From positions 1-64,000 of the forward strand of contig NZ_BAAFZV010000001.1 in the NCBI RefSeq assembly GCF_045866565.1: a stretch of DNA of 64,000 nt. Direction: 5' to 3'. A program made the translations under genes and the position numbers. This DNA comes from Cognatilysobacter claricitrinus (GTDB lineage Bacteria; Pseudomonadota; Gammaproteobacteria; Xanthomonadales; Xanthomonadaceae). This document shows positions 32,550-41,563 of this stretch, piece after piece. How positions within the stretch are numbered: the stretch's first letter is position 1; the number at the start of each line of letters is the position of its first letter. Below the pieces are notes generated by a model. It ran no database searches and was not told the DNA's origin. It was given only the letters and a program-made list of their open reading frames with translations.

Positions 32550-34016
32550 TTACAGCTCCCCGAGCCCTTCCGCCCTGCCGTTCGCCCCCACCTGTAGCAG
32601 GCGCAGCGTATTGGTCGCGCCGTGCTGATGCATGATCTCGCCGCTGGTGAACACCAGCCGGTCGCCCTCGGCCAGCAGGCCGCGATCGAACAGCATCTTG
32701 GCGGCGGCGCGCGCGGCGATGCCGGCGGTCATGCCGGTACTGTCGAAACCTAGCGCCGTGACGTCGCGCATGAGGCACATCTTGCGACGCGCATCGTCCT
32801 GTGTGGACAGGGCGATGATCGGCGCGGGCGAGCGGAAGCGCGAGAGGAAGCGCGCGGTGCCACCCGACTCCGTCATCGCGACGATCGCACGCACGCCGAT
32901 GTGTTCGGACAGGAACATCGCCGCCATCGCGATCGCCTGGTCGGAACGATCGAGCCCGCGCGGCGCCTTCTCGAAGTTGGTGTCGTGGTCGAACTGGCGC
33001 TCGGCGCCCATGCAGATCCGATCCATCGCCTGCACCGCTTTCAGCGGGTACTTACCGGCGGCGGATTCCTGCGACAGCATCACGGCATCGGTCCCGTCGA
33101 TCACCGAGTTGGCGACATCGAGTACTTCCGCGCGCGTCGGGATCGGGCTGTCGACCATCGACTGCAGCATCTGCGTCGCGGTGATGACGACACGGTTGGA
33201 TGCAAGCGCCTCGCGGATGATCTTCTTCTGCAGGCCGGGAAGCTCGGCGTCGCCGATTTCCACGCCGAGGTCGCCGCGCGCGACCATCACCACGTCGCTG
33301 GCTTCGACGATTTCACGCAGGTTCTCGATCGCTTCGGCGCGCTCGATCTTGGATACCAGCGCCGCATCGCTACCCGCTTCGCGCGCAATGCGCCGCGCGT
33401 CGTGCATGTCCTGCGCATTGCGACAGAACGACACGGCGATGAAGTCGACGCCGATGTCCGCCGCGATCTTGATGAGTTCCTCGTCCTTGGGCGTCAGCGC
33501 ACCAAGCGACAGACCGCCGCCCTGCTTGTTGAGGCCCTTGCGATTGGATAGCGCACCATCGTTGAGCACCGTCGAAATGATGCGCTCGCCTTCGACGCGA
33601 TCGACCTGCAGCTGCAGCATGCCGTCGTCGAGCAGCAGCACGTCGCCAGCCTCCACGTCACCCGGCAAACCGAGATAGCTGACGCCGACCTCGCGCGTAG
33701 TACCGAGCGGCGCGTCGTCGCGCGCAACCAAGTCGAAGCGATCGCCCGCTTTCAACTCGACCCGGTCGTTCTCGAACTTCTCGATGCGGATCTTGGGGCC
33801 GGGAAGATCGGCGAGGATGCCGATCTCGCGCCCGACGCGCGCCGCTGCTTCGCGCACTGCATGCGCCCGCGCGACCTGCGCGGACGGATCGCCGTGCGAG
33901 AAGTTGAGGCGAACACAGTCGACCCCCGCTTCGATCAGACGGTCGAGAACCCCCGGCGGATCGGTCGCCGGGCCGAGCGTGGCAAGGATCTTGGTGCGGC
34001 GCGTGGTGTGTGTCAT
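32550..34016 (-). CDS. pyk: Pyruvate kinase
   Basis: This 488-residue protein converts phosphoenolpyruvate and ADP to pyruvate and ATP, the last step of glycolysis. Motifs in order are RRTKILATLGPATD at the N-terminus, RLNFSHGD, KIRIEKF, the catalytic FIAVSFCRNAQD segment, MVARGDLGVEI and the MLSQESAAGKYP block. The C-terminal allosteric domain follows. The ATG at 34016 is supported because the conserved family start lies there and the frame upstream is arginine-rich non-coding. A perfect inverted repeat lies 10 bases upstream. It is on the same strand as the aldolase gene but separated by that gene's promoter. Confidence 0.96.
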   Translation of the reverse strand: MTHTTRRTKILATLGPATDPPGVLDRLIEAGVDCVRLNFSHGDPSAQVARAHAVREAAARVGREIGILADLPGPKIRIEKFENDRVELKAGDRFDLVARDDAPLGTTREVGVSYLGLPGDVEAGDVLLLDDGMLQLQVDRVEGERIISTVLNDGALSNRKGLNKQGGGLSLGALTPKDEELIKIAADIGVDFIAVSFCRNAQDMHDARRIAREAGSDAALVSKIERAEAIENLREIVEASDVVMVARGDLGVEIGDAELPGLQKKIIREALASNRVVITATQMLQSMVDSPIPTRAEVLDVANSVIDGTDAVMLSQESAAGKYPLKAVQAMDRICMGAERQFDHDTNFEKAPRGLDRSDQAIAMAAMFLSEHIGVRAIVAMTESGGTARFLSRFRSPAPIIALSTQDDARRKMCLMRDVTALGFDSTGMTAGIAARAAAKMLFDRGLLAEGDRLVFTSGEIMHQHGATNTLRLLQVGANGRAEGLGEL

Positions 34017-34025
34017 GCGGCGGCA

Positions 34026-34049
34026 GGTTTCGGAACGATCACCGAAACC
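34026..34049 (-). promoter_or_regulatory. Inverted repeat upstream of pyruvate kinase
   Basis: GGTTTCGG (34026-34033) and CCGAAACC (34042-34049) form a perfect 8-bp dyad with an 8-base spacer, starting 10 bases upstream of the pyk ATG. There is no T tract, so it looks like an operator or leader hairpin rather than a terminator of the upstream gene. Confidence 0.5.
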
Positions 34050-34086
34050 TAGCACGCCGTCATGGCCGCACGCGCGGCAATCGATT

Positions 34087-36288
34087 TCAGAGCTGCTTGG
34101 CGTCGGACTCGATGTAGGGCTTGCCGGCCTTGTAGAGGTCGAGCCGCGCCTGCATCCCCTTTCGCGTCGCGTCGAACGTCGTGCCAGCCGGGAGTGCATC
34201 GAGTGCGAGCGACTGCACGCGCGAGGCTTCCGCGTAGTTGCCGCCGGCGGCATGACAGGCGGCGACCGTATCCCGATGGCCCGGTTGCAGCAGGCGTACG
34301 TCGCCCAGCCGCTGCGCCACCGAGAGACCCGCCTTCGGATCACGGACAGCGGCGTCGGACGAAACGCACAGGCGCCACGCGAGATCGTTCGTCGCGAGTT
34401 CCGATCCGGCCGCATCCGCTTCGCGCAGCAACGAGAGGCCGCGGCTACGCTCGGCCGGCGATGATTGCGCGAGTAGCCAGATGCCGTATCGCGCCTTCGC
34501 ATCCGCGCTGCCGGCGCTTGCCGCCTTCTGCAACCAGGCGACCGCGGTGCTCGCGTCCGCTTTGCCGAACGCGCCATTCATCAAGGCGCTTGCGAGCTGC
34601 AACTGCGACTTCGCGTCGCCTCGATTTGCGTCCTGCTCGAGAAGGCGACGCGCACGAACTGGATCCGGCTTCACGCCGCGTCCGTCGATGAGCATGGCCG
34701 ACAACGCGCGGCGCGCCGCCGGCAACTCGGGTGCGAGCTGTTCGTACGTTTGGGCCGCTTCTTCGGCCGTCCCCGCGCCAGGAAGGTTCTGCTCCTTCAT
34801 CCCGGCCAGCATCATCAAGGCGTCGACGTTGCCGCGGATGACGCTCGCGCTCAGCCAGTAGTGCGCGGCATCGTAGTCCCTCGCCAGCAGACTGCGATAA
34901 GCCAGCACCTGCGACGCGCCGTCGTCACCGCCGATCGCGGCGTCGCGCAGCATCGCGTTCGTCGCGTCGGTGATCGTGCCCGTGCGCATGCGTCGGGTCG
35001 CGACGACGCGCATCGACTCCGGATCGCCGGCCAGTGCGGCCCGCTCGCGCAGCGCATCCGCCTCGGGCGACTTGACGGCCTCGGCGAGCGACGCAAGCAG
35101 GTCCAAGCCGCGGCCGGTGCGATTGTTCTCCGCTGCTTCTAGGAACGCGCGATCGGCTCCCGTGGGCATCGCCTTGGCTGCGTCGGCGCGCCGGACGATT
35201 TCGATCGCGCGCGCCTGGGGATTGCCGGCTTTCTCGGCCATAGTGACGCGCTCTGCGAGCCACGCCGGCCACTTCTCACCGCGCAGGAGCATGACCGCGC
35301 CGACCAGCACGCTGCCGCCGTCCTTCGCCCACGTCCTGTCCGCCGATTCAAGAAGCGTGCGCGCGCTCGCCTCGTCGGCCTTGACGCCGATGCCGCGCAG
35401 GTACGCGAGCGCGAGGTCGGTGCGTGCCAGGGCGTGACCCTTTTCCGCGAGCGGCAGCAGTGCGTCGACGAGACCATCCGCGCACCCGTCGAATTGGTGC
35501 TCGCTGCACAGCTCCAGCCATGACTGGATCGAGAGCAACCCCCCGCGTGCTGCGCCGCCCTTCAGCTGATCGCGCTTGGCATGTACGTCGGTCTCGCCCC
35601 AGGCCGCGCGGGCGCTCAGCGCGTCTGCGGACGCCGTATCGTCACCACTCCACGAATCGAGGAACGCGTGCGCGATGGCGAATCGGTCGACCGGATAACC
35701 ACGGAGCTTGCTGTCGCTGGTCAGCTGCGCCAGCGTGTCGACCCAGTCGAATTCCAACTGCTGCTCGAGGCCCGTTTCGCGATCGAACACGACGACGGTG
35801 CGCGGGTAGTAGCGATTGACGTGGATGCTCGCGTAGTACGCATAGCGTTCCTCGTAACCGGCCGCGCTCACGAACGCCATGACGTCCTCGGGTCGCACGA
35901 CGCGCAGCGGGGGCGCTCCGACACCGTGTCCGCTCCGCTCCACGGCATATCGGGTCAAGGCACCCAGCGTGTTCAGTTCGCGGTCGGCGCGCACCGCATC
36001 CTTGCGTGTTTCGGCGCAAAGCAGCGCCGCGTGTCGAAGCGCGATGCCCACGGGCGCGGCGTCGATCGCCTTGTCCAGCGCCGCGCCCGCGTCGCGACAG
36101 CCATCCGCATCGACGCGTACGCCGTCGTAGCCGACGTCGCCGAGCACCTGGTACGCCTTGTTGACCTCGTCGTACGCGCCGCGCGAAAAGAAGTCGCTCC
36201 ACGCCTTGGCGGCATCGAACGCGGGTGCAGCATTCGCGACCGACGTGACGGCCGACAGCAGGGCGATCGCGATGACATGTCGCTTCAC
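34087..36288 (-). CDS. Exported Sel1/TPR-like repeat protein
   Basis: This 733-residue protein has a signal peptide (about 1-20, ending SVANAAP). The N-terminal region (about 25-240) is unrecognised. The remainder consists of helical Sel1-like repeats, with recognisable units such as ARTDLALAYLRGIGVKAD (about 300), ARRALSAMLIDGRGVKPD (about 535), SQLQLASALMNGAFGKAD and AKARYGIWLLAQ. Such solenoids usually bind other proteins in the periplasm. The start is GTG at 36288, overlapping the stop of the DUF3857/transglutaminase gene (GTGA), so the two are translationally coupled. No enzymatic motif is visible; the specific function is unknown. Confidence 0.87.
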   Translation of the reverse strand: MKRHVIAIALLSAVTSVANAAPAFDAAKAWSDFFSRGAYDEVNKAYQVLGDVGYDGVRVDADGCRDAGAALDKAIDAAPVGIALRHAALLCAETRKDAVRADRELNTLGALTRYAVERSGHGVGAPPLRVVRPEDVMAFVSAAGYEERYAYYASIHVNRYYPRTVVVFDRETGLEQQLEFDWVDTLAQLTSDSKLRGYPVDRFAIAHAFLDSWSGDDTASADALSARAAWGETDVHAKRDQLKGGAARGGLLSIQSWLELCSEHQFDGCADGLVDALLPLAEKGHALARTDLALAYLRGIGVKADEASARTLLESADRTWAKDGGSVLVGAVMLLRGEKWPAWLAERVTMAEKAGNPQARAIEIVRRADAAKAMPTGADRAFLEAAENNRTGRGLDLLASLAEAVKSPEADALRERAALAGDPESMRVVATRRMRTGTITDATNAMLRDAAIGGDDGASQVLAYRSLLARDYDAAHYWLSASVIRGNVDALMMLAGMKEQNLPGAGTAEEAAQTYEQLAPELPAARRALSAMLIDGRGVKPDPVRARRLLEQDANRGDAKSQLQLASALMNGAFGKADASTAVAWLQKAASAGSADAKARYGIWLLAQSSPAERSRGLSLLREADAAGSELATNDLAWRLCVSSDAAVRDPKAGLSVAQRLGDVRLLQPGHRDTVAACHAAGGNYAEASRVQSLALDALPAGTTFDATRKGMQARLDLYKAGKPYIESDAKQL

Positions 36289-38321
36289 TGATGGTTCTCC
36301 TTCAAGGCGTCGCGCAGGAGCGCTTTCAGGCGATCCTCGCGCTGGCTTGCGTCGATGGCTGCGGGTGTCTGGAAGCGCAAACGGATGGAAAGATCGTCCC
36401 GCAGCGCCTGGAGCATCTCGAGGTGCGGAGCGACATCGCTCGCGTCGAGGTCGGGGCGCTTGATGTCGAGGTCATAGGCGACGCTGACCGTCGCGCCGTC
36501 ACGCACCACGCTCCGCGAGTACGCCATGGCCTGCGAGTCGCGCTTGAGGTTCTCGTCGGAAAACAGCGGGCTCCATTGCGTGGGAACCACGACGTCAACG
36601 CGATGCACGAAGCGACCCCGGTTGCCGACGTGCAGCGGTCCGCTGCGATCGAGGCGGGACGGCAGCGCCGCCGCGGAGTCGAGCACTTCGGCGTAAAGGT
36701 CGACTGCGCGCGTACTGCCGCTCGCGTCCGCGAATGGCGTCGGCAGGCGGTAGCTCTCGCGCACGACGAGCACGTTCGACCGCCGGTCGTCTCGGATCTG
36801 CGGCAAGCCCTGTGCATCCGCCTTGCGATAGTGCTTGCCGTAGTAGTCGGCATAGCGCCTGGCCGTTTCGTCGATGCCTTCGCCCGCCAGGCGGCGTCGC
36901 GCGTCGTCGGCGTCGCCACCGCGGTACGTGGTCTCGACGGTCAACAGTGCGGCGTCACCGCCCGTGGCGATCTCGAAACGTTCGTGCGATTCGATCGCGT
37001 CCTCGGGGTGCGCAGGCGGCGCGACGGCCTCCGTCGCCACGGTGCCGGCGTCGATCGGGAGCGCGACGCCGAGCATGCTCAGGTCGACATTGCGGGGGTC
37101 GCCGCCCTGCTGGTCGATGGTGGGATCGAGCCACACCGCCGCATCACCGATTCGCGCACGCACGATCACGTGATCGAACACGTCGCCGGACGGCACGTAG
37201 TCGCGGATCGCGGCGGCACTGCTGGTCGATACGAGCGCAGGCACCGCGGGAATGTCGAGGCGGCCCAGCAAGGTCGACAACAGGTAGGCCTTGTCCTTGC
37301 AGTCGCCGAGATGCCGCGTCCATGTGTCGGACGGTGCATGCGGGCGGTGCGAGGATTCGCCCATTTCAAGGCCGAAATACCGCACCTCGTCCTGCACCGC
37401 GCGAAGGGCGGCGGTCATGCGCGTAACGGGATCGCCGATCTTTTTCCACTCGACGATGCGGGCTTCCAGATCCGCGGGCAGCGGAGCAGTGACCGCCGGG
37501 TATAACGGCAATGCCCAGCGCACGACGTCTGCCCAGGTTTGCGCGCGGCCGATCTGGAATGCGGGATAAGGCTGCTTGCCCGGCGGCTCGTTACCCGGGT
37601 CCTGCATCGCCGCGACGCCATGCCGCTCGAACGACGCGACGACGCCTTCCGGCGTAGTGTCGATGCGTGGCGCCTCCACGCCGTTCTCGCGATGCACGGC
37701 GAGCTGCGTACCACGATCGAAGAGCATGCGCGTGCGGACGTCCAGTACCGGACTTTCGTAGCCGGCCAGCAGCCAGTCGGTGTCCTGCTCGCCGAGCACG
37801 GGGTTACGGCCGTCGACCGTGTACGCGATGCGCACCTGGTCTCCGACGCGTACATCGTCGAGCACGATCAGGGCGGTCACGCTGCCGTCGGCGAGGTCCT
37901 TCTCGAACTCGCCTTCGCGCCGCGCGAGCGAGATGCGCGCCGGCTCCAGTCGCGACGACCAGTGCCCCGCGCGGCGAAGTTCGACGCGATGGATGGTCAG
38001 CGTCTGGTACTCGGGATTGAAGTCGATCTGGAAGCGACCGGCATCGCCCAATAGCGATGGCGAGAGCGGCTCGTACACGGTGTCGCTGTAAACGCGTTCC
38101 GAGCCACCGCGATGATCGACCTGCCGGTCGTACATCCAGTAGCGCCAGCGCCCCTCGGCGGCGCCCGGCGTATTCGCCGGCCACGTCGCTGGCACGTCGG
38201 CGATCCGCACGAATGCGGGGGCCGGCCCCGTGGAGAAACGGTATTGCCCGTGAACGTGCTCGTCCGCGCGCGCGTGAAACACCAGCGACGCCATGAGCGC
38301 CGCGCACCACCACTTCCGCAT
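36285..38321 (-). CDS. DUF3857 and transglutaminase-like domain exported protein
   Basis: This 678-residue protein has a signal peptide (MRKWWCAALMASLVFHARA), an N-terminal DUF3857 domain (about 55-230) and a transglutaminase-like domain. The triad is visible: Cys in GDCKDKAYLLSTLLGR (about 345), His in FDHVIVRAR (about 383) and Asp in AVWLDPT (about 397). A C-terminal beta-rich domain follows. Such proteins are predicted periplasmic peptidases or cross-linking enzymes; substrates are not established. The ATG at 38321 is preceded by AGGGGA. It is coupled by a 4-base overlap to the Sel1-repeat gene, suggesting they act together. Confidence 0.9.
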   Translation of the reverse strand: MRKWWCAALMASLVFHARADEHVHGQYRFSTGPAPAFVRIADVPATWPANTPGAAEGRWRYWMYDRQVDHRGGSERVYSDTVYEPLSPSLLGDAGRFQIDFNPEYQTLTIHRVELRRAGHWSSRLEPARISLARREGEFEKDLADGSVTALIVLDDVRVGDQVRIAYTVDGRNPVLGEQDTDWLLAGYESPVLDVRTRMLFDRGTQLAVHRENGVEAPRIDTTPEGVVASFERHGVAAMQDPGNEPPGKQPYPAFQIGRAQTWADVVRWALPLYPAVTAPLPADLEARIVEWKKIGDPVTRMTAALRAVQDEVRYFGLEMGESSHRPHAPSDTWTRHLGDCKDKAYLLSTLLGRLDIPAVPALVSTSSAAAIRDYVPSGDVFDHVIVRARIGDAAVWLDPTIDQQGGDPRNVDLSMLGVALPIDAGTVATEAVAPPAHPEDAIESHERFEIATGGDAALLTVETTYRGGDADDARRRLAGEGIDETARRYADYYGKHYRKADAQGLPQIRDDRRSNVLVVRESYRLPTPFADASGSTRAVDLYAEVLDSAAALPSRLDRSGPLHVGNRGRFVHRVDVVVPTQWSPLFSDENLKRDSQAMAYSRSVVRDGATVSVAYDLDIKRPDLDASDVAPHLEMLQALRDDLSIRLRFQTPAAIDASQREDRLKALLRDALKENHQ

Positions 38322-38366
38322 GCCAGTCCCCTGCACGACGCTGACAGTGCGTCGTCCCCGGGGAAA

Positions 38367-39002
38367 TTATGCGGCGATCGCGAGGAGTTTGTCCGGGCGG
38401 TCCACCAGCACCGACGCCCCCGCCGAACGCAGTTCCGCCTCGTCGCCGAAGCCCCACAGCACCCCCACGCCGCGCATGCCGTGATGCACGGCGCCCTCCA
38501 TGTCCATGCGGCGGTCGCCGATCATGGTGCAGTCGCGCGGGTCGGCGCCGAGGCGTTGCAGTGCTTCGGCAATGAGCTCCGGTTTATGGCTGATGCGCCC
38601 GTCGAGAGTGGCGCCGACGATGTCGACGAAGCGATCAGCGAACGGAAGGCTGGCGATGATCTTGCGCGCGTGCGGCTCGTTCTTGGCGGTGACGACGGCG
38701 AGCCGGTGACCGCGGGCATGCAACGCGTCGATCGCGTCGGCAACGCCGTCGTACACGGTGTGCTCGGTCCAGCCTTGCGTTTCGAAACGCTCGAGGTAGT
38801 GCGTCACCGCCTGCTCGACGCGCGCTTCGTCCTTCAGCACCGGTGTGAAGCTCACCCGTAGCGACGGCCCGATCCAGCTGCGCAGCGTCGATTCGTTCGG
38901 CACGGGCTCGCCGACGCGTTCGAACGCGTGCGCCATGCAACGGGTGATGCCGACGGCCGAGTCGATCAGCGTGCCGTCGAGGTCGAACAGCAGCGTCGCC
39001 AT
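38367..39002 (-). CDS. HAD-family phosphatase, phosphoglycolate-phosphatase-like
   Basis: A 211-residue Rossmann-fold hydrolase with all four HAD motifs: nucleophile DLDGTLID at residues 6-13, the threonine in VVTAKN (about 109), the lysine in SHKPE (about 140) and MIGDRRMDMEGA (about 160-171). The helical cap between motifs I and II is of the Gph/PGMB type. It starts at 39002, sharing one base with the pgk stop (TGATG), so it is co-translated with phosphoglycerate kinase. Dephosphorylation of 2-phosphoglycolate or another sugar phosphate is likely, but the exact substrate cannot be set from sequence. Confidence 0.9.
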   Translation of the reverse strand: MATLLFDLDGTLIDSAVGITRCMAHAFERVGEPVPNESTLRSWIGPSLRVSFTPVLKDEARVEQAVTHYLERFETQGWTEHTVYDGVADAIDALHARGHRLAVVTAKNEPHARKIIASLPFADRFVDIVGATLDGRISHKPELIAEALQRLGADPRDCTMIGDRRMDMEGAVHHGMRGVGVLWGFGDEAELRSAGASVLVDRPDKLLAIAA

Positions 39003-40174
39003 CAGGCGCGCGCAGCGAGTGCGGCGACCGCCGGAAGCGTCTTGCCTTCGAGGAATTCGAGGAACGCGCCGCCGCCGGTCGAGATGTACGACACGTCGCC
39101 CGCAATGCCGTACTTGTCGACCGCCGCCAACGTGTCGCCGCCGCCCGCGATCGAGAACGCGTTGCTGTCGGCGATCGCGCGCGCCAGCGCTTCCGTGCCC
39201 TTGCCGAACGCGTCGAACTCGAACACGCCGACCGGCCCGTTCCACACCACCGTGCCGGCGCTGCGGATCAGGTCGGCATAGCGCGCGGCGGTCTGCGGGC
39301 CGATGTCGAGGATCATGTCGTCTTCGCCCACGGCGTCGACCGCCTTCACGGTCGCCGGCGCATCGGCCTTGAATTCGGGTGCGACGACGACGTCGACGGG
39401 CAGCGGGATTTCCGCGCCGCGCGCCTTTGCCTGTTCGATGATGGACGTCGCGGTGTCGACGAGGTCGCGCTCGACCAGCGACTTGCCGACGCCGTGTCCC
39501 ATCGCCGCGATGAACGTATTGGCGATGCCGCCGCCGACGATCAGCTGGTCGACGCGCGGCACGAGGTTGCCGAGCAGTTCGAGCTTGGTCGACACCTTCG
39601 AGCCGGCGACGATCGCGAGCAACGGACGCGCCGGATGTTCGAGCGCCTTGGCCAGTGCATCGAGTTCCGCCATCAGCAGCGGGCCGCCACAGGCGACCTT
39701 CGCCTGGCGGATCACGCCGTGCGTCGAGGCCTGCGCGCGGTGCGCGGTGCCGAACGCGTCCATGACGAACACGTCGCAGAGGGCCGCATACGCGTTCGAC
39801 AGGGTCTCGTCGTCCTTGCCCTCGCCGACATTCATGCGGCAGTTCTCGAGCATCACGATCTCACCGGGTGTCACGTCCACGCCGGCAACCCAGTCGCGAA
39901 CCAGCGGCACGTCGACGCCGAGCAGCTCCGACACGCGCTTCGCGACCGGCGCCAGCGAATCCTCATCGCTGAATACGCCTTCCTTCGGGCGGCCGAGGTG
40001 CGACATCACCATCACCGCGGCGCCCTTCGCCAGCGCCATGCGTAGTGTCGGCAACGCGGCGGCGATGCGCTGCTCGGACGTGATGCGGCCGTCGGCGATC
40101 GGCACGTTCAGATCCTCGCGGATCAGTACGCGCTTGCCGGCGAGGTCGAGGTCGGACATGCGGAGGATGGACAT
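39002..40174 (-). CDS. pgk: Phosphoglycerate kinase
   Basis: This 390-residue enzyme transfers phosphate from 1,3-bisphosphoglycerate to ADP. Recognised segments are GKRVLIREDLNVPI, VMVMSHLGRPKEG, the basic patch segment FGTAHRAQASTHG, AIVAGSKVSTKLELL, and the nucleotide-binding AGGGDTLAAVDKYG with STGGGAFLEFLEG. The ATG at 40174 gives a normal start; an ATG at 40159 is an internal alternative. It is followed with one-base overlap by the HAD phosphatase gene. It lies on the same strand as pyk and fba but 5 kb away, with the Sel1/DUF3857 pair and the HAD phosphatase between. Confidence 0.97.
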   Translation of the reverse strand: MSILRMSDLDLAGKRVLIREDLNVPIADGRITSEQRIAAALPTLRMALAKGAAVMVMSHLGRPKEGVFSDEDSLAPVAKRVSELLGVDVPLVRDWVAGVDVTPGEIVMLENCRMNVGEGKDDETLSNAYAALCDVFVMDAFGTAHRAQASTHGVIRQAKVACGGPLLMAELDALAKALEHPARPLLAIVAGSKVSTKLELLGNLVPRVDQLIVGGGIANTFIAAMGHGVGKSLVERDLVDTATSIIEQAKARGAEIPLPVDVVVAPEFKADAPATVKAVDAVGEDDMILDIGPQTAARYADLIRSAGTVVWNGPVGVFEFDAFGKGTEALARAIADSNAFSIAGGGDTLAAVDKYGIAGDVSYISTGGGAFLEFLEGKTLPAVAALAARA

Positions 40175-40264
40175 GGCTGGTCTCTTGAAGGGATGCGGGT
40201 CGCGCGACGGCGGGCCGTCGCCGGTCGGCGAAGCCGCCTATTGTCGTCGCTGCGGCGCGTCGCG

Positions 40265-41563
40265 TCAGTCGGCGGTGCGCTGCGGCTCGCGGAGCACCCG
40301 CAGCGCGAACGTGCCGACGGCGAGCACGCCAAGGCCCAGCACCGCCCACAGGCCCCACGTTTTCCAGTCGCGGACCGGGGCGAGCGCGGCGTCGCCCGCC
40401 CGCTGGGCCGACGGACCGAGACGGGCCAACGCCGGCGCGCCAGCGGCATCGCGAAGCGCGACCTGCACGGGCCGCGACTCGCGGCGTTGGCGCCGGCTTC
40501 CGGCGACAAGCGCGTAAGGCGGACGCCCGCCCGCAACAAACGTGACGCGCTCGGGCAGGTAACCGAGTTTCAGCGTCGGCGCGTCGCCCGCGCCCTGCGG
40601 CACCAGGCGCCAGTAGCGATCGCGCACCGGCATGTCGAACACGCGCGCCGGCGAACGGCCGGCACCCACGCGGTAGACGATCCAGTACGGCACGCGGTCG
40701 ACCCAATGCGCCTGCGGCGTGTCGCGACTCTGCAGATGCCACGTGCGAACGTCGTTGCCCGCACCGTCGACGTCGACCCAGCGCACCGGATAGCGGCCGT
40801 CGGTCTGGAACTCGAAGGCGCCATCGGCGTTCGCGCGAGGCGCGAGCGTGCGCCACACCGGCGCACGTTGCGGGCTCGACGTCCAGATCGCATCGATGCC
40901 GGTGATGTCGGGGAGCGCGCGGCTCGTGTCGTCGGGCACCAGCCGCAGGAAGCGCGGATGTTCGACACCCGCCTCGATCGCAAGGCGTCGCATCCGCAGG
41001 CCGTGCGCGCCTTCGCGCAGGTCGACCAGCCGACCGCGCCCGAGCTCGTACCAGTGGTCGAAATCGGTGCTGCCTTCCACGCGGTAGCCGCTGTCGAAGT
41101 TCGCGCCCGGACGCCAGCTGACGTCGAGGGCGATCGGCGACTCGCGCAGCGCCGCGGCATCGATCAGCAACGTCGTCGCCGGTCGCACGGTGTCGACCGC
41201 AGACGATCGGAGGCCGCGTAGCCGACCGTCCGCGTCCACCTCGGCGATCACGCGCCAGTCGCTGCCCGCCGTTGTGCCCGGCGCGGGCATGCGGTACCAC
41301 GGCAACGCACGGCGCTGCTCGCTCGCCTGTGCGGCAGGTGCGAGCACATCCGCCGGCACCGGGCGGCCCGCGGCATCAAGTACGTCGAGGTCACCGAGAT
41401 CCGCACGCTGGACGGCTGCGTAGACTTCGGGCGTGAGCTCGACTGTGTAGGCGCCGGCGGGTGCGGCCGGCACGACGACCGGCCACTGCCGCGCGTAGTC
41501 GGCATCCGCGGCGAACGCGAACGTCGTCGCGGATGCGAGCAGTACCGCGATCACGCGCTTCAT
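40265..41563 (-). CDS. DUF3999-family exported membrane-anchored protein
   Basis: This 432-residue protein has a signal peptide (MKRVIAVLLASATTFAFAAD), a long periplasmic beta-rich region and a C-terminal membrane helix (LWAVLGLGVLAVGTFALRVL, about 402-422). This architecture and its pairing with a DUF2339 protein match the DUF3999 family. The ATG at 41563 overlaps the stop of the DUF2339 gene (ATGA), so the two are translationally coupled. The function of the family is unknown; a cell-envelope role is inferred from the pairing. Confidence 0.88.
   Translation of the reverse strand: MKRVIAVLLASATTFAFAADADYARQWPVVVPAAPAGAYTVELTPEVYAAVQRADLGDLDVLDAAGRPVPADVLAPAAQASEQRRALPWYRMPAPGTTAGSDWRVIAEVDADGRLRGLRSSAVDTVRPATTLLIDAAALRESPIALDVSWRPGANFDSGYRVEGSTDFDHWYELGRGRLVDLREGAHGLRMRRLAIEAGVEHPRFLRLVPDDTSRALPDITGIDAIWTSSPQRAPVWRTLAPRANADGAFEFQTDGRYPVRWVDVDGAGNDVRTWHLQSRDTPQAHWVDRVPYWIVYRVGAGRSPARVFDMPVRDRYWRLVPQGAGDAPTLKLGYLPERVTFVAGGRPPYALVAGSRRQRRESRPVQVALRDAAGAPALARLGPSAQRAGDAALAPVRDWKTWGLWAVLGLGVLAVGTFALRVLREPQRTAD

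Noticed and set aside
40204..40221. Palindrome GCGACGGC-GG-GCCGTCGC upstream of pgk
   Set aside because: Only a two-base gap and no T tract or conserved spacing; such palindromes are frequent by chance at this GC content.
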